Shown one piece after another: positions 31,453 to 40,511 of a stretch of DNA of 64,000 bases (its first letter is position 1; the number at the start of each line of letters is the position of its first letter). The translations under genes and the position numbers were made by a program. Where the stretch lies: assembly GCA_043777315.1 (NCBI GenBank), contig JAYVPW010000150.1, positions 62,001-126,000 of the forward strand, in the 5' to 3' direction. Under the pieces are notes generated by a model. That model was not told where the DNA came from. It searched no databases and was given only the letters and a program-made list of their open reading frames with translations. The stretch comes from CAIURC01 sp043777315. GTDB lineage: Bacteria > Verrucomicrobiota > Verrucomicrobiia > Chthoniobacterales > Chthoniobacteraceae.

Positions 31453-32367
31453 ATGTCCGTTCTCGTCGTTGGTTCCGTCGCGCTCGATACCGTCAAAACG
31501 CCCGTCGAGGAGCACGCTGATTTGCTCGGCGGGTCGGCGTCGTATGCGTCGGTCGGCGCGAGTTTTTTCACGCCGGTGAATCTGGTGGGCGTGGTCGGAA
31601 GCGACTTCCCGACCGCGCATGTGGACTATTTTCGCACGCGCCGCATCGACCTCGCCGGGCTGCAGACCGTGGAGGGAAAAACCTTCCGCTGGTCGGGCGA
31701 ATACATGTGGGATCTGAACACGCGCGAGACGCGGAGCGTGGAGCTGAATGTGTTCGAACATTTCACGCCGACGCTGCCCGCGGGCTACGCGGAAACGCCT
31801 TTCGTTTTGCTCGCGAACATTGCGCCTTCGCTGCAAAGCCATGTGCTCGATCAGATGCAGAAACCGCGCTTCGTCATCGCCGACACGATGGACCTGTGGA
31901 TCAACATCGCGAACGACGATTTGCGGGCGCTGCTGCCGCGGGTGGACATGTTGATTTTGAACGACGGCGAGGCGCGGCAGTTCACGGGTGAAACCAGTCT
32001 GATCAAGGCTGGCGCAAAGATCCGGGCGCTCGGGCCGAAATATGTGGCGATCAAAAAAGGCGAGCACGGCTGCCTGCTTTTTGGGGAAAACGAGTTCTTC
32101 AGTTGCGGCGCCTATCCGCTCGAAGACATCCACGATCCGACCGGTGCGGGAGATACATTTGCCGGCGGGCTCGCGGGTTATTTGGCGGCGCAAAATCGCG
32201 GCGAGGTGACTTTCGCGCAGCTCCGAAAAGCGGTCGTCTTTGGCAGCGTGCTCGCGAGTTTCAACGTCGAAGCGTTCAGCCTTGAACGGCTCCGCACGCT
32301 GACGCAAAACGACATCGACGAGCGCTTCGAAATGTTCCGGTTGATGAGCCAATTCGAGGCGATCTGA
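31453..32367 (+). CDS. PfkB-family sugar/nucleoside kinase
   Basis: A 304-residue ribokinase-fold protein that would phosphorylate a small sugar or nucleoside with ATP. It starts MSVLVVGSVALDTVKTP, has the GGSASYASVGASFF substrate-binding segment near the N-terminus, and the PfkB signature DPTGAGDTFAGG, where the GAGD Asp is the catalytic base. The start at 31453 is preferred over 31432, because the earlier ATG lies in the repeat arm and adds only MLNPKSS. It sits just downstream of thiE and upstream of an NAD-dependent sugar decarboxylase. The physiological substrate cannot be named. Confidence 0.9.
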   Translation: MSVLVVGSVALDTVKTPVEEHADLLGGSASYASVGASFFTPVNLVGVVGSDFPTAHVDYFRTRRIDLAGLQTVEGKTFRWSGEYMWDLNTRETRSVELNVFEHFTPTLPAGYAETPFVLLANIAPSLQSHVLDQMQKPRFVIADTMDLWINIANDDLRALLPRVDMLILNDGEARQFTGETSLIKAGAKIRALGPKYVAIKKGEHGCLLFGENEFFSCGAYPLEDIHDPTGAGDTFAGGLAGYLAAQNRGEVTFAQLRKAVVFGSVLASFNVEAFSLERLRTLTQNDIDERFEMFRLMSQFEAI

Positions 32368-32412
32368 TTTCCGCTTTTCCGACGCGACCTTCGCACCTAG
32401 AAACTCCGCCCC

Positions 32413-33369
32413 ATGTTTACTCGCTCCGCCTCGCAGCCCATCTCGGTCGTCACCGGCGGTGCGGGCTTTCTCGGTTCGCATCTCTCCGACCGGCTCCTCG
32501 CTGAGGGGCATCGTGTGATTGGGCTCGATAACTTCATCACCGGCAAAACCGGGAACATCGAACACCTCGCCGGGAACGAGAATTACAAGTTCATCAAGCA
32601 GGACGTTTCGAATTACATTTTCCTGCCGGACGACGTCGATTTCGTCTTCCATTTTGCCTCACCCGCGAGCCCGATCGACTACCTCGAGCACCCGATTCCG
32701 ACGCTGAAAGTGGGCGCGCTCGGCACGCACAACACGCTCGGTTTGGCGAAGGCAAAAGGGGCGACTTTCCTGCTCGCTTCGACCTCGGAATGTTACGGCG
32801 ATCCGCTCGTTCATCCGCAAAAAGAGGATTACTGGGGCAACGTGAATCCGATCGGTCCGCGCGGCGTTTACGACGAGGCGAAGCGCTTCGCCGAGGCGAT
32901 GACGATGGCCTACCACCGCTATCATCACGTCGATTCGAAGATCGTCCGCATCTTCAACACCTACGGCCCGCGGATGCGGCTGCGCGACGGGCGCGTGGTG
33001 CCGGCGTTCATCGGCCAGGCGTTGACGGGTCAGCCGCTGACCATTTTCGGCGACGGCTCACAGACGCGTTCGTTCTGTTTCGTGAGCGATCTCGTCGATG
33101 GAATTTTTAAGCTGGCGATGTCGGATTTCCACGAACCGGTGAACATCGGCAACCCTCGCGAGATGACGATCAAGCAGTTCGCCGAGGAGATTCAACGGAT
33201 CACCGGGACGGCTTCCGAAATCGAATACCGGCCGCTGCCCGTCGATGATCCAAAAGTGCGGCAGCCGGACATTTCGCGGGCTCGCGCGGTGTTGAAGTGG
33301 GAGCCCCGCGTGGAATTCGAGCAGGGGATTCGCGCCACGATCGACTACTTCAAAACGCGGCTGAATTGA
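32413..33369 (+). CDS. UDP-glucuronate decarboxylase-type NAD-dependent epimerase/dehydratase
   Basis: A 318-residue extended short-chain dehydrogenase. NAD binding is shown by TGGAGFLGSHL (14-24) and the active site by Y153-x3-K157 in GVYDEAKR, with STSECYG upstream. HFASPASPIDY and the RIFNTYGPRMR segment are characteristic of the UXS (UDP-xylose synthase) branch, which converts UDP-glucuronate to UDP-xylose or its 4-keto intermediate. It would supply a nucleotide sugar for the glycan loci in this window. The general fold is certain. The UXS assignment is from recalled motifs. Confidence 0.88.
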   Translation: MFTRSASQPISVVTGGAGFLGSHLSDRLLAEGHRVIGLDNFITGKTGNIEHLAGNENYKFIKQDVSNYIFLPDDVDFVFHFASPASPIDYLEHPIPTLKVGALGTHNTLGLAKAKGATFLLASTSECYGDPLVHPQKEDYWGNVNPIGPRGVYDEAKRFAEAMTMAYHRYHHVDSKIVRIFNTYGPRMRLRDGRVVPAFIGQALTGQPLTIFGDGSQTRSFCFVSDLVDGIFKLAMSDFHEPVNIGNPREMTIKQFAEEIQRITGTASEIEYRPLPVDDPKVRQPDISRARAVLKWEPRVEFEQGIRATIDYFKTRLN

Positions 33370-33462
33370 TGGCGTCGCCACTTTTTTTCTAGCCAACGGA
33401 AATCAAATGTTCGACATAACAGCCCCCTGTCGGATTCCCCCTCCCCAAGAATTTTTCCCGCT

Positions 33463-34023
33463 ATGAAATCCCTCTGTTTTTCCGCCGTCGCCGTTGTGGC
33501 CTTCACCCTCTCAGCTTCCGCGCAAGTGCCGGTCGGACCCGGTTCGGTCAAGCTCGGGAAGGTGGCAGTGGAAGCACCGACGTCGCCGGAATACAGCGTC
33601 AGTGGTGGCCCGGTGAAGCGATCGAAGAGCGAGAAGTGGCTGGAGTTCGAGGTCGAGTACGAGACCAAGCCGGAGGACATCGATGAGTTGACGTTCAAGT
33701 TCTCGGCCCTCGTCGAGAAGAAGTTGCTCACGGGTGAAGTGACCTACGTCAATATCCTCAAGCACAAGGACCACTTTGCCGTGATGTATATCTCGCCGAA
33801 AGGAATCGCCCGACTCACCGGCGGGAAGCCGCTCACGGGTGCGGGCATTGAGAATGTCTGGGTCGAGGTATCGCATCAGGGGCAAGTGCTCGACAAAGCG
33901 AGTTATAAGGCCGGTGCCATTCCGAATGCTCAGCAGGTCGCCGGACTCGTTCTAAAGAAGGACGATACGCCCTTCGCGCCGCTCTTCTTCGATCGCTACG
34001 AGGCGGTCAAGCCGCTGCGTTAA
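33463..34023 (+). CDS. Amuc_1102-like pilus-associated exported protein
   Basis: A 186-residue protein with a clear signal peptide (MKSLCFSAVAVVAFTLSASA, cleavage near 20) and a beta-rich mature part. The first gene of the five-gene set matches in position and character the Akkermansia Amuc_1102 protein, a small periplasmic/outer-membrane-associated part of a type IV pilus-like machine. The segments KWLEFEVEYETKPEDIDELT and SHQGQVLDKASY look like one compact domain. The following gene starts 23 bases later. Its biochemical role is not known to me. Confidence 0.8.
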   Translation: MKSLCFSAVAVVAFTLSASAQVPVGPGSVKLGKVAVEAPTSPEYSVSGGPVKRSKSEKWLEFEVEYETKPEDIDELTFKFSALVEKKLLTGEVTYVNILKHKDHFAVMYISPKGIARLTGGKPLTGAGIENVWVEVSHQGQVLDKASYKAGAIPNAQQVAGLVLKKDDTPFAPLFFDRYEAVKPLR

Positions 34024-34046
34024 TCGGTTTTCGAGTTCGCGCATTC

Positions 34047-35741
34047 ATGGCTGCACCCAACCGCATCCTCAGTCTGGACCTTGGAACCCAGACGGTCAGC
34101 ATTGCCGAGTTTCAGATGGCGAAGGGCGGCGGCCTCGTTCTCATCAACCACCGCTCCACCGAGCTGCTCGCCGATCCGGGGGCCGATTCCTCGCGACTCT
34201 CGCAGGCGAAGATCGCCGCGAGTGAAATGGTCGCTGAGATGGGCTGCAAAGGGGCCAGCGTGGACTACGCCGTTTCGGCACAGGCGGTCTTTACGCGGTT
34301 TGTCAAGCTCCCGTCCGTCGGCGAAGAGCAGGTCGATCAAATCGTCACCTTCGAGGCCCAGCAGAACGTCCCCTTTCCGATCGACGAGGTGGTATGGGAC
34401 TACCAGTTGGTCGATAGCGGTTCGGCGGAATTTGAAGTGGTGCTCGTGGCCATCAAGTCGGACCTGCTCGATGAAATCAACGGCGCGGTTGAAGACTCCG
34501 GGCTAAAGACGAGCATCGTCGATGTCTCTCCGATGGCGCTCTACAACGCCTATCGCTACAACTACAGCGATCAGGAAGGTTGCTCGCTCATCATCGACAT
34601 CGGAGCTCGGACGACGAACCTGATTTTCATCGAGCCGAAAAAGGTTTTCAGCCGAAGCATTCCGATCGGTGGGACGAAGATCACGGAGGCGATTGCCAGG
34701 GATTTCAACGAACCATTCGGTGCTGCCGAGGAGCGTAAAAAGCGCGATGGATTTGTCAGTCTCGGAGGCGCCTACGCCGATCCGGACGACCCCGAAATTT
34801 CACGGGTTTCGAAAATGATCCGGAACTCGATGACCCGCCTTCATGCGGAAATCTCGAGGTCGATCAGCTTTTACCGTTCGCAGCAACACGGCGCGCAACC
34901 GGTCCGCGTTTATCTCTGCGGCGGGAGTGCGTCCCTGCCCTACATGCGCGAGTTTTTTCACGAAAAGCTCCAGATGCCGGTCGAGTTTTTCAACCCCCTG
35001 CGCAACGTCGCGGTCGGGGGCACGCTGGACATCGACGAGATCGGAAAAGAGGCGCACACCCTCGGTGAAGTGGTCGGGCTAGCCCTGCGCAACATCAGCA
35101 GTTGCCCGATGGAGCTCAATCTCCGCCCAGTGAGCGTGATCAACCGCCTGCGACTCGCTCAGCAGCGGCCTTACTTGATCCTGGCGGTGCTTTGTCTCGT
35201 GCTGATTCTCGCCGGTTGGTGGCTCTATTTCGGTCATGCTGCTGCGGCGACATCCGAGGTCGCGACAAAACTTCAGGAGCGAATCCGTCCGCTCAAGGAC
35301 ATGGAGAATCGCATCGGCTCCGTTCGCGCCGACATGAAGCGTCAGGAAGAGATTGCGGCGCCGCTGATGAAGGCCATCAGCGATCGGGAGTTTTGGCCAA
35401 AGATCATCGACGACATCAACTCCCGCCTCCCTGCGCAATTCATTTGGATCGTTTCATTCAGCGCGCAAGAGCCAAAGGGCACAGCGGTCGCGCCACCTGT
35501 CGCCGGGCCCCCTGCCAAAGGTACGCCAAAGGTTGCCTCGCAAATTCTGATGCTGCAGGGGCTCTACCTCGACAACCCGCGCGGGGCGGCCGTCGTGGAC
35601 GACTTCATCGGCAAGCTCGTTGAATCTCCGTTCTACGAGGTGAATAAAAACGAGTTGAAGCGATCGGTGCCAAACGAGTCGGAGTGGGCCTTCGATTACT
35701 CGGTCCCGTTGACCTTGAAGCCTTCCATCAGCCGCAAATGA
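34047..35741 (+). CDS. pilM: PilM-PilN fusion of a type IV pilus-like system
   Basis: This 564-residue protein joins two pilus-assembly proteins that are separate in most bacteria. Residues 1-360 are PilM: an actin/FtsA-like ATPase fold with SLDLGTQTVSIAEF (phosphate 1), IIDIGARTTNLIFIE (phosphate 2) and CGGSASLPYM (adenosine site). After ELNLRPVS, the short peptide by which PilN binds PilM elsewhere, comes one membrane span (about 375-394). A coiled coil and a C-terminal PilN-like domain follow. The order matches Akkermansia Amuc_1101. Its stop overlaps the next start (ATGA). Confidence 0.9.
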   Translation: MAAPNRILSLDLGTQTVSIAEFQMAKGGGLVLINHRSTELLADPGADSSRLSQAKIAASEMVAEMGCKGASVDYAVSAQAVFTRFVKLPSVGEEQVDQIVTFEAQQNVPFPIDEVVWDYQLVDSGSAEFEVVLVAIKSDLLDEINGAVEDSGLKTSIVDVSPMALYNAYRYNYSDQEGCSLIIDIGARTTNLIFIEPKKVFSRSIPIGGTKITEAIARDFNEPFGAAEERKKRDGFVSLGGAYADPDDPEISRVSKMIRNSMTRLHAEISRSISFYRSQQHGAQPVRVYLCGGSASLPYMREFFHEKLQMPVEFFNPLRNVAVGGTLDIDEIGKEAHTLGEVVGLALRNISSCPMELNLRPVSVINRLRLAQQRPYLILAVLCLVLILAGWWLYFGHAAAATSEVATKLQERIRPLKDMENRIGSVRADMKRQEEIAAPLMKAISDREFWPKIIDDINSRLPAQFIWIVSFSAQEPKGTAVAPPVAGPPAKGTPKVASQILMLQGLYLDNPRGAAVVDDFIGKLVESPFYEVNKNELKRSVPNESEWAFDYSVPLTLKPSISRK

Positions 35742-36739
35742 ACTGGATCAAACAGAACAAGTTTGTCGCCGGCCTGCTCGGAATCGTTTTGGTGGCAAGT
35801 GGCGTCCTTTGTTTCCTGATGCTCTCCGCCAAAGGGCACTACGAGGAGGCGACCACCAGCTACGAAGATCAAGCGAGGGAGCTCGATCGCCTGCAAAAGC
35901 TGGCACCTTTTCCAGATGCCAAAAATTTGGCGGCGATGAAAGCGCAAGCGCAGGAGCAGCAGGACGCAATCACCAACCTCCAAGCGAAACTTCACGCTGC
36001 CGAACTTCCGGTGGAGCCAATGAGTGAGGTGCAGTTTCAGGATCGACTGAAAGAAACGGTTCTGCGCGTCACCGGCAAGGCCGCTGAAAAAGGGATGAAG
36101 CTGCCGGAAAAATTCTACATGGGCTTTAACCCCTACCAGAGTGAGCCACCGCGCCCGGAGGCCGCACCGCTTCTTGGCAGGCAGTTGAAGGCGATGGAAT
36201 TTGCCGTCATGCAGTTGATTGCAAATAACGCAGTCTCGCTCAACAAAATCGAACGCGATCCGCTGCCAGAGGAGAGCGGCAAGGGACCGAAAGGCACCAA
36301 GCCACAAAAGGCACTGGTAAGTCACCAATCGTTTGACCTCGGTTTTGTGATCGACCAAAACGGGTTCCGGACCTTCCTCAATCACATCGTTGAATCGAAA
36401 GCGCAGTTTTACATTCCTCGTCGCATCGAGGTGAAAAACGAGAAGGATAAAGGCCCGCCTCGCCTAGATCCTATCGCAGCAGCAGCCGCAGCAGCAGCCG
36501 CCGCAGCAGCGGGGACCCCGACGCCTGAAACTCCGGTCGCACCGGGGGCGATGGCTGAGCCAGGCACGGCACCGGTGCCAAACGCGTCCGCTGCACCTGT
36601 CGCTGCTCCGGTTCCGAGCGTCGCCCCCGCACCCGCTTCGACACCGGGCGAATCTCGCAAATATATCGTCGGCGAGGAGAAGCTCGAGGTTTCCGTGAAG
36701 ATCGAGATTGTTGAATTCGCGGCACCGAACGCGAAGTAG
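35738..36739 (+). CDS. PilO-like protein of the Amuc_1100 family
   Basis: A 333-residue bitopic membrane protein with one N-terminal span (about 9-29), a coiled coil (about 33-90) and a periplasmic domain. Gene order and architecture match Amuc_1100, the PilO-like protein studied in Akkermansia. A low-complexity insert rich in Ala and Pro, including a run of 13 alanines, covers roughly residues 247-315 before the last strand. Its DNA is a GCA/GCC microsatellite-like tract starting near 36475. The start at 35738 is chosen for the ATGA overlap and because it begins at the membrane anchor. Confidence 0.85.
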   Translation: MNWIKQNKFVAGLLGIVLVASGVLCFLMLSAKGHYEEATTSYEDQARELDRLQKLAPFPDAKNLAAMKAQAQEQQDAITNLQAKLHAAELPVEPMSEVQFQDRLKETVLRVTGKAAEKGMKLPEKFYMGFNPYQSEPPRPEAAPLLGRQLKAMEFAVMQLIANNAVSLNKIERDPLPEESGKGPKGTKPQKALVSHQSFDLGFVIDQNGFRTFLNHIVESKAQFYIPRRIEVKNEKDKGPPRLDPIAAAAAAAAAAAAGTPTPETPVAPGAMAEPGTAPVPNASAAPVAAPVPSVAPAPASTPGESRKYIVGEEKLEVSVKIEIVEFAAPNAK

Positions 36740-36742
36740 ATT

Positions 36743-37747
36743 ATGGACTGGATCAAGAAACACTACGACCAGTTCACGCTTGGCGTCTTCGCATTGGCGC
36801 TCCTCGCGTTCTCGGGAATCATTCTGTTCAAATCCATTGGCTTCCCCGAGACGTTCAGTTCGATCCAAGCCACTCCACCTCGCAACGACCGGATCGCAGC
36901 GCTCGAAAAGGGACCGGTGGAAGAAGCGACGCAGAGCTTGGAAAAGCCGACGTCTTGGAATCCGAGTGCTCAAGGCGGATCGCTCTTTGTGGGCCACAAA
37001 TACACCATTGATCCCAAAAGCGGGCAACCCATCCGCCCAGGCGGGGCAGGCAGCATCAACGGTATAATCCCGGACGTATGGTTATTAAAATACGATCTCG
37101 ATGTGCTTTCATCCACCGTCCTGCAGGACGATCCGGATGGCGATGGCTTCAGTAACCTTGACGAATACCTCGGCGCGGATCGAAGCCCCGTGAATGGCGA
37201 CGCAGACTCGACCAACCCCAAAGACAAGGCGTCGCATCCGCCCTACCACACCAAGCTTTTCCTCAAGCAATACATCAAGGTGGCCTTCCTTTTGAAGTTT
37301 AACGCTTTCGACGGAGACCCCAAAAAGCCCGAGTCGATGACCTTCCAAATCAATGCGCGGGACCTTCGGGCGGCCACGGCTTTTGTTCAGTTGGGAGCGA
37401 TCGTTCCCGGGACGAAATTCAAGATCGAGAAATTCGAGCCAAAAACCCAGATCAACAAAAAGACCGACGCCGAAGAGGATGTTTCTGAAGTCACTCTCCT
37501 GAACACCGAGACCGGCAAGCATGAGGTTCTCATCCTCGATAAAGTTACTGATTCGCTCGAGTCGTACGCGCTTTTCATCTACCTCTGGCCGCAGCCTGCG
37601 ATCCCGATTCGCGTGAAGATGCTTCAGGAGTTCGCTCTAGTGCCCAACGCGCAGGAGAGATACAAACTCATTGACATCAAAGAAGCGGAAGCCCAAATAG
37701 CGCTCCCGTCTGGCGAGAAATACACCGTCCCGTCACTGCCAAAGTGA
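36743..37747 (+). CDS. Amuc_1099-like pilus-associated protein with Ca-binding-type loop
   Basis: A 334-residue protein with an N-terminal membrane anchor (about 12-31) and a periplasmic body. It follows the Amuc_1100 homologue after three bases, as Amuc_1099 does in Akkermansia. A loop reading DDPDGDGFSNLDEYLG (near 128-143) has the D-x-D-x-D spacing of EF-hand/thrombospondin-type-3 calcium sites. It is followed by a second Asp-rich stretch (NGDADSTNPKDK). The rest is beta-rich and unfamiliar. It probably links the inner-membrane PilM/N/O complex to the secretin; that is inference from the operon. Confidence 0.8.
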   Translation: MDWIKKHYDQFTLGVFALALLAFSGIILFKSIGFPETFSSIQATPPRNDRIAALEKGPVEEATQSLEKPTSWNPSAQGGSLFVGHKYTIDPKSGQPIRPGGAGSINGIIPDVWLLKYDLDVLSSTVLQDDPDGDGFSNLDEYLGADRSPVNGDADSTNPKDKASHPPYHTKLFLKQYIKVAFLLKFNAFDGDPKKPESMTFQINARDLRAATAFVQLGAIVPGTKFKIEKFEPKTQINKKTDAEEDVSEVTLLNTETGKHEVLILDKVTDSLESYALFIYLWPQPAIPIRVKMLQEFALVPNAQERYKLIDIKEAEAQIALPSGEKYTVPSLPK

Positions 37748-37838
37748 GGATCTTCGGTTTTTCTGGCTCCGCGAACTCGTGAAGGCCGACGCTTCACTCC
37801 ATTTTTTTTCTCATCGCATTTCTTCAATACCCACCTCC

Positions 37839-40505
37839 ATGACAAAACCTCCACTCGCCCGAACGATCGCGCTGATGACCGCCGTCTTAGCAATCAACTC
37901 CGCCCACGCGGGTCCGATTGGGCAAAGCACGGTGATCACGACCAGCTCTACGACGAGCAGCGCGCAGAGCGCTGCAGAACGTGAGGCGCAACGTCGATAC
38001 GACAATGCCGAGAGAACGGGTCGTGCGGCCATCGAGGCAGGCGACAAAGCCTTGGACGACAAAGATTACGCAACCGCGTTCGCCGAGTTCGGGCTCGCCT
38101 GCGATAATAGCCCGGACGCACCCCGCACTCACCGACTCCACAGCCGGGCGCTCGACGGCCTTTGCGAGTCTGGCGTCAAGCTCGCCGAACAACGAATCGC
38201 GGAGGGCCGTTACGCCGAGGCTGAAAACACCCTCAAATTAGTGCTCGATGAGCGTTACGACCCGCACTGCAAAGAGGCAGTGGTGATTTTGTCGCGCTTG
38301 GAGACACCGGGCTACTACAATCGGACCATCACGCCCAAGTTCCGCGGGAGCATCGAAGAAGTGAAGAAGTTGATGACCGAATCGGATGGCTTCTATCAAA
38401 CCGGTCGCTACGACCTCGCTTTCAAACACTGCGAGCAAGTGTTGGGGATCGACCCCTACAACATCGCCGCCCGCAAGATGGAGGAGAAGATCAACCTTGC
38501 CCGGGACAATTACTCCATCAGCGCCTACAACGAGGCCCGGTCGCGGGCGATCTGGAAGCTAGATCACGCATGGGGAAATCCAGTGAGGAAATTCGGCGTG
38601 AAAGACTCGGGAATCATCGTCCAAGCGAACACCGATACCGCCGGAACGGCTCGGATTCAGCAGAAGCTCAACTCAATCATCCTTCCAAAGCTCGAGTTCC
38701 GCGACGCCACGATTCGCGAAGCTGTTGAATTCCTGAAAAAGAAAAGCGCAGAACTCGATGTCAAAGAATCCGACCCCGCTCGTCGGGGTGTGAATATCGT
38801 CTTGCGACTTGAGTCCGGCCCGAATTTGGGGGTGCCCGCGGGACCCGAGGCGTTGCCAGTTGGAGCGCCTGCGATCCCCGGATTGGAGCCTATCCCGGGC
38901 GCGGTGCCCGCGGGTGGCGCGGCGGCAGCGTTCCTACCTGGGGTAAATCCTGGGGATGCGCGGATCACGGTATCGCTTTCAAACATCCCGCTCGCCGAAG
39001 CGTTAAAATACGTCACCCAACTCGCGAACCTGAAATTCAAAGTTGAACCGTTTGCTGTTTCCATCGTGCCAGTCGGAACACCGACAGATGTACTGATCAC
39101 GAAGGAATACAAAGTGCGACCCGGATTCATTGGGTCGAAGCCAGCAGGCGGTGCGGGCGATGCGCTCAATCCCGGTGCGCCCGCTGATGCCTCGAAGAAT
39201 GGCACTGCGATCGCGGGTCGATTGGACGCGAAAGAGTTTCTTATTGCCCAAGGCGTTCCCTTTCCCCAAGGAGCCTCCGCCACTTATCTCGCGAGCAGCA
39301 GTAGGTTGGTGATTCGCAACACGCAGGAAAATCTCGAAACCGTCGATATTCTCATCGAAGCAGGTAACGGAGATCAAATTGCGGCTCAGGTGGAGATCGA
39401 ATCGAAGTTTGTCGAAATTACGCAGCAAAACCTGAAAGAACTCAGTTTCGATTGGCTGTTGGGACAATTCAATGTCGGCAAGGGCGGGTTGTTTGCGGGT
39501 GGTGGAACCACGGGAAATCAGGCTGGGGGCAATCCAACTGACTTTCCGTTTGTGGGTCCGGGAGGGGCTGCGATCGGACAAAACCCGCTGACCGGGGGCA
39601 ACCGGAGCGGTTCGACGGCGATTTCGGCGAGCGCGATTGACGCGCTCCTGTTCGGAACGGGTGGAGCGTCAAGACTTGCGCCAGCTCTCGTTGGGCTATC
39701 GGGCGTCTTTACAGATCCTCAGTTCCAGTTGGTCATTCGAGCGCTCAATCAAAAGAAGGGCGTTGACCTTCTGTCTGCGCCTCGCGTGACGACCAAGAGT
39801 GGCCAGCGTGCGGTGATCGAAATCATCCGTGAGTTCCGCTACCCGACAGAGTTCGACCCACCCCAGATTCCGCAGAACTTCGGCGGCAATCAGGGAAACA
39901 ACGGCGGCGGCGGCGGTCTGGGGACAGTGATCAGTGTTGCACCGAGCAGCTTTCCGGTCACTCCGACGACTCCTACTGCGTTTGAAACGCGCAACACCGG
40001 CGTTACGCTCGAGGTGGAACCGGTAATTGGCCCCGATGGCTACACCATCGATTTGAACCTCGTGCCGCAAGTCGTGGAATTCGAAGGCTTCATCAATTAT
40101 GGAAGTCCGATTCAGACGACGGCGACCAATCCGATCACGGGCATCTCGAACACGAACGTGATTACGGCGAACACGATCAACCAGCCGATCTTCAGTACTC
40201 GCAAAGTAACGACGAGCGTCAGTATTTTCGACGGTTCGACGGTGGTGCTGGGTGGCCTGATGCGTGAGGATGTCCAAAAAGTGGAGGATAAGACACCGCT
40301 GCTCGGTGACATCCCGTTGATCGGTCGCCTGTTCCGCTCCAGCGTCGATCAGCACTTGAAGCGGAACCTCGTGATCTTCGTCTCCGCGCGCCTGATCAAT
40401 CCGGCCGGCGAACCTGTGCATTTGGAGGAAGAGAAAGAGGAGGAAGTCGAGTTGCTTCCGATTCCCGAAATTCCGGCGCCCGAGCTTCCGCTCATGCCAA
40501 AATAA
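37839..40505 (+). CDS. Secretin of the Amuc_1098 type IV pilus-like family
   Basis: This 888-residue outer-membrane channel protein has a signal peptide (start MTKPPLARTIALMTAV, cleavage after SAHA). A TPR-like helical region (about 50-230) is followed by N-domains with Gly/Pro/Ala-rich linkers. The C-terminal secretin fold has VVLGGLMREDV, then DIPLIGRLFR and NLVIFVSARLI. It would form the outer-membrane ring of the pilus-like system. ATG 37839 is preferred over the GTG at 37779, because only the later start puts the signal peptide at the N-terminus. The Gly/Asn-rich stretches near residues 540-590 are probably disordered. Confidence 0.92.
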   Translation: MTKPPLARTIALMTAVLAINSAHAGPIGQSTVITTSSTTSSAQSAAEREAQRRYDNAERTGRAAIEAGDKALDDKDYATAFAEFGLACDNSPDAPRTHRLHSRALDGLCESGVKLAEQRIAEGRYAEAENTLKLVLDERYDPHCKEAVVILSRLETPGYYNRTITPKFRGSIEEVKKLMTESDGFYQTGRYDLAFKHCEQVLGIDPYNIAARKMEEKINLARDNYSISAYNEARSRAIWKLDHAWGNPVRKFGVKDSGIIVQANTDTAGTARIQQKLNSIILPKLEFRDATIREAVEFLKKKSAELDVKESDPARRGVNIVLRLESGPNLGVPAGPEALPVGAPAIPGLEPIPGAVPAGGAAAAFLPGVNPGDARITVSLSNIPLAEALKYVTQLANLKFKVEPFAVSIVPVGTPTDVLITKEYKVRPGFIGSKPAGGAGDALNPGAPADASKNGTAIAGRLDAKEFLIAQGVPFPQGASATYLASSSRLVIRNTQENLETVDILIEAGNGDQIAAQVEIESKFVEITQQNLKELSFDWLLGQFNVGKGGLFAGGGTTGNQAGGNPTDFPFVGPGGAAIGQNPLTGGNRSGSTAISASAIDALLFGTGGASRLAPALVGLSGVFTDPQFQLVIRALNQKKGVDLLSAPRVTTKSGQRAVIEIIREFRYPTEFDPPQIPQNFGGNQGNNGGGGGLGTVISVAPSSFPVTPTTPTAFETRNTGVTLEVEPVIGPDGYTIDLNLVPQVVEFEGFINYGSPIQTTATNPITGISNTNVITANTINQPIFSTRKVTTSVSIFDGSTVVLGGLMREDVQKVEDKTPLLGDIPLIGRLFRSSVDQHLKRNLVIFVSARLINPAGEPVHLEEEKEEEVELLPIPEIPAPELPLMPK

Positions 40506-40511
40506 GGGCGA

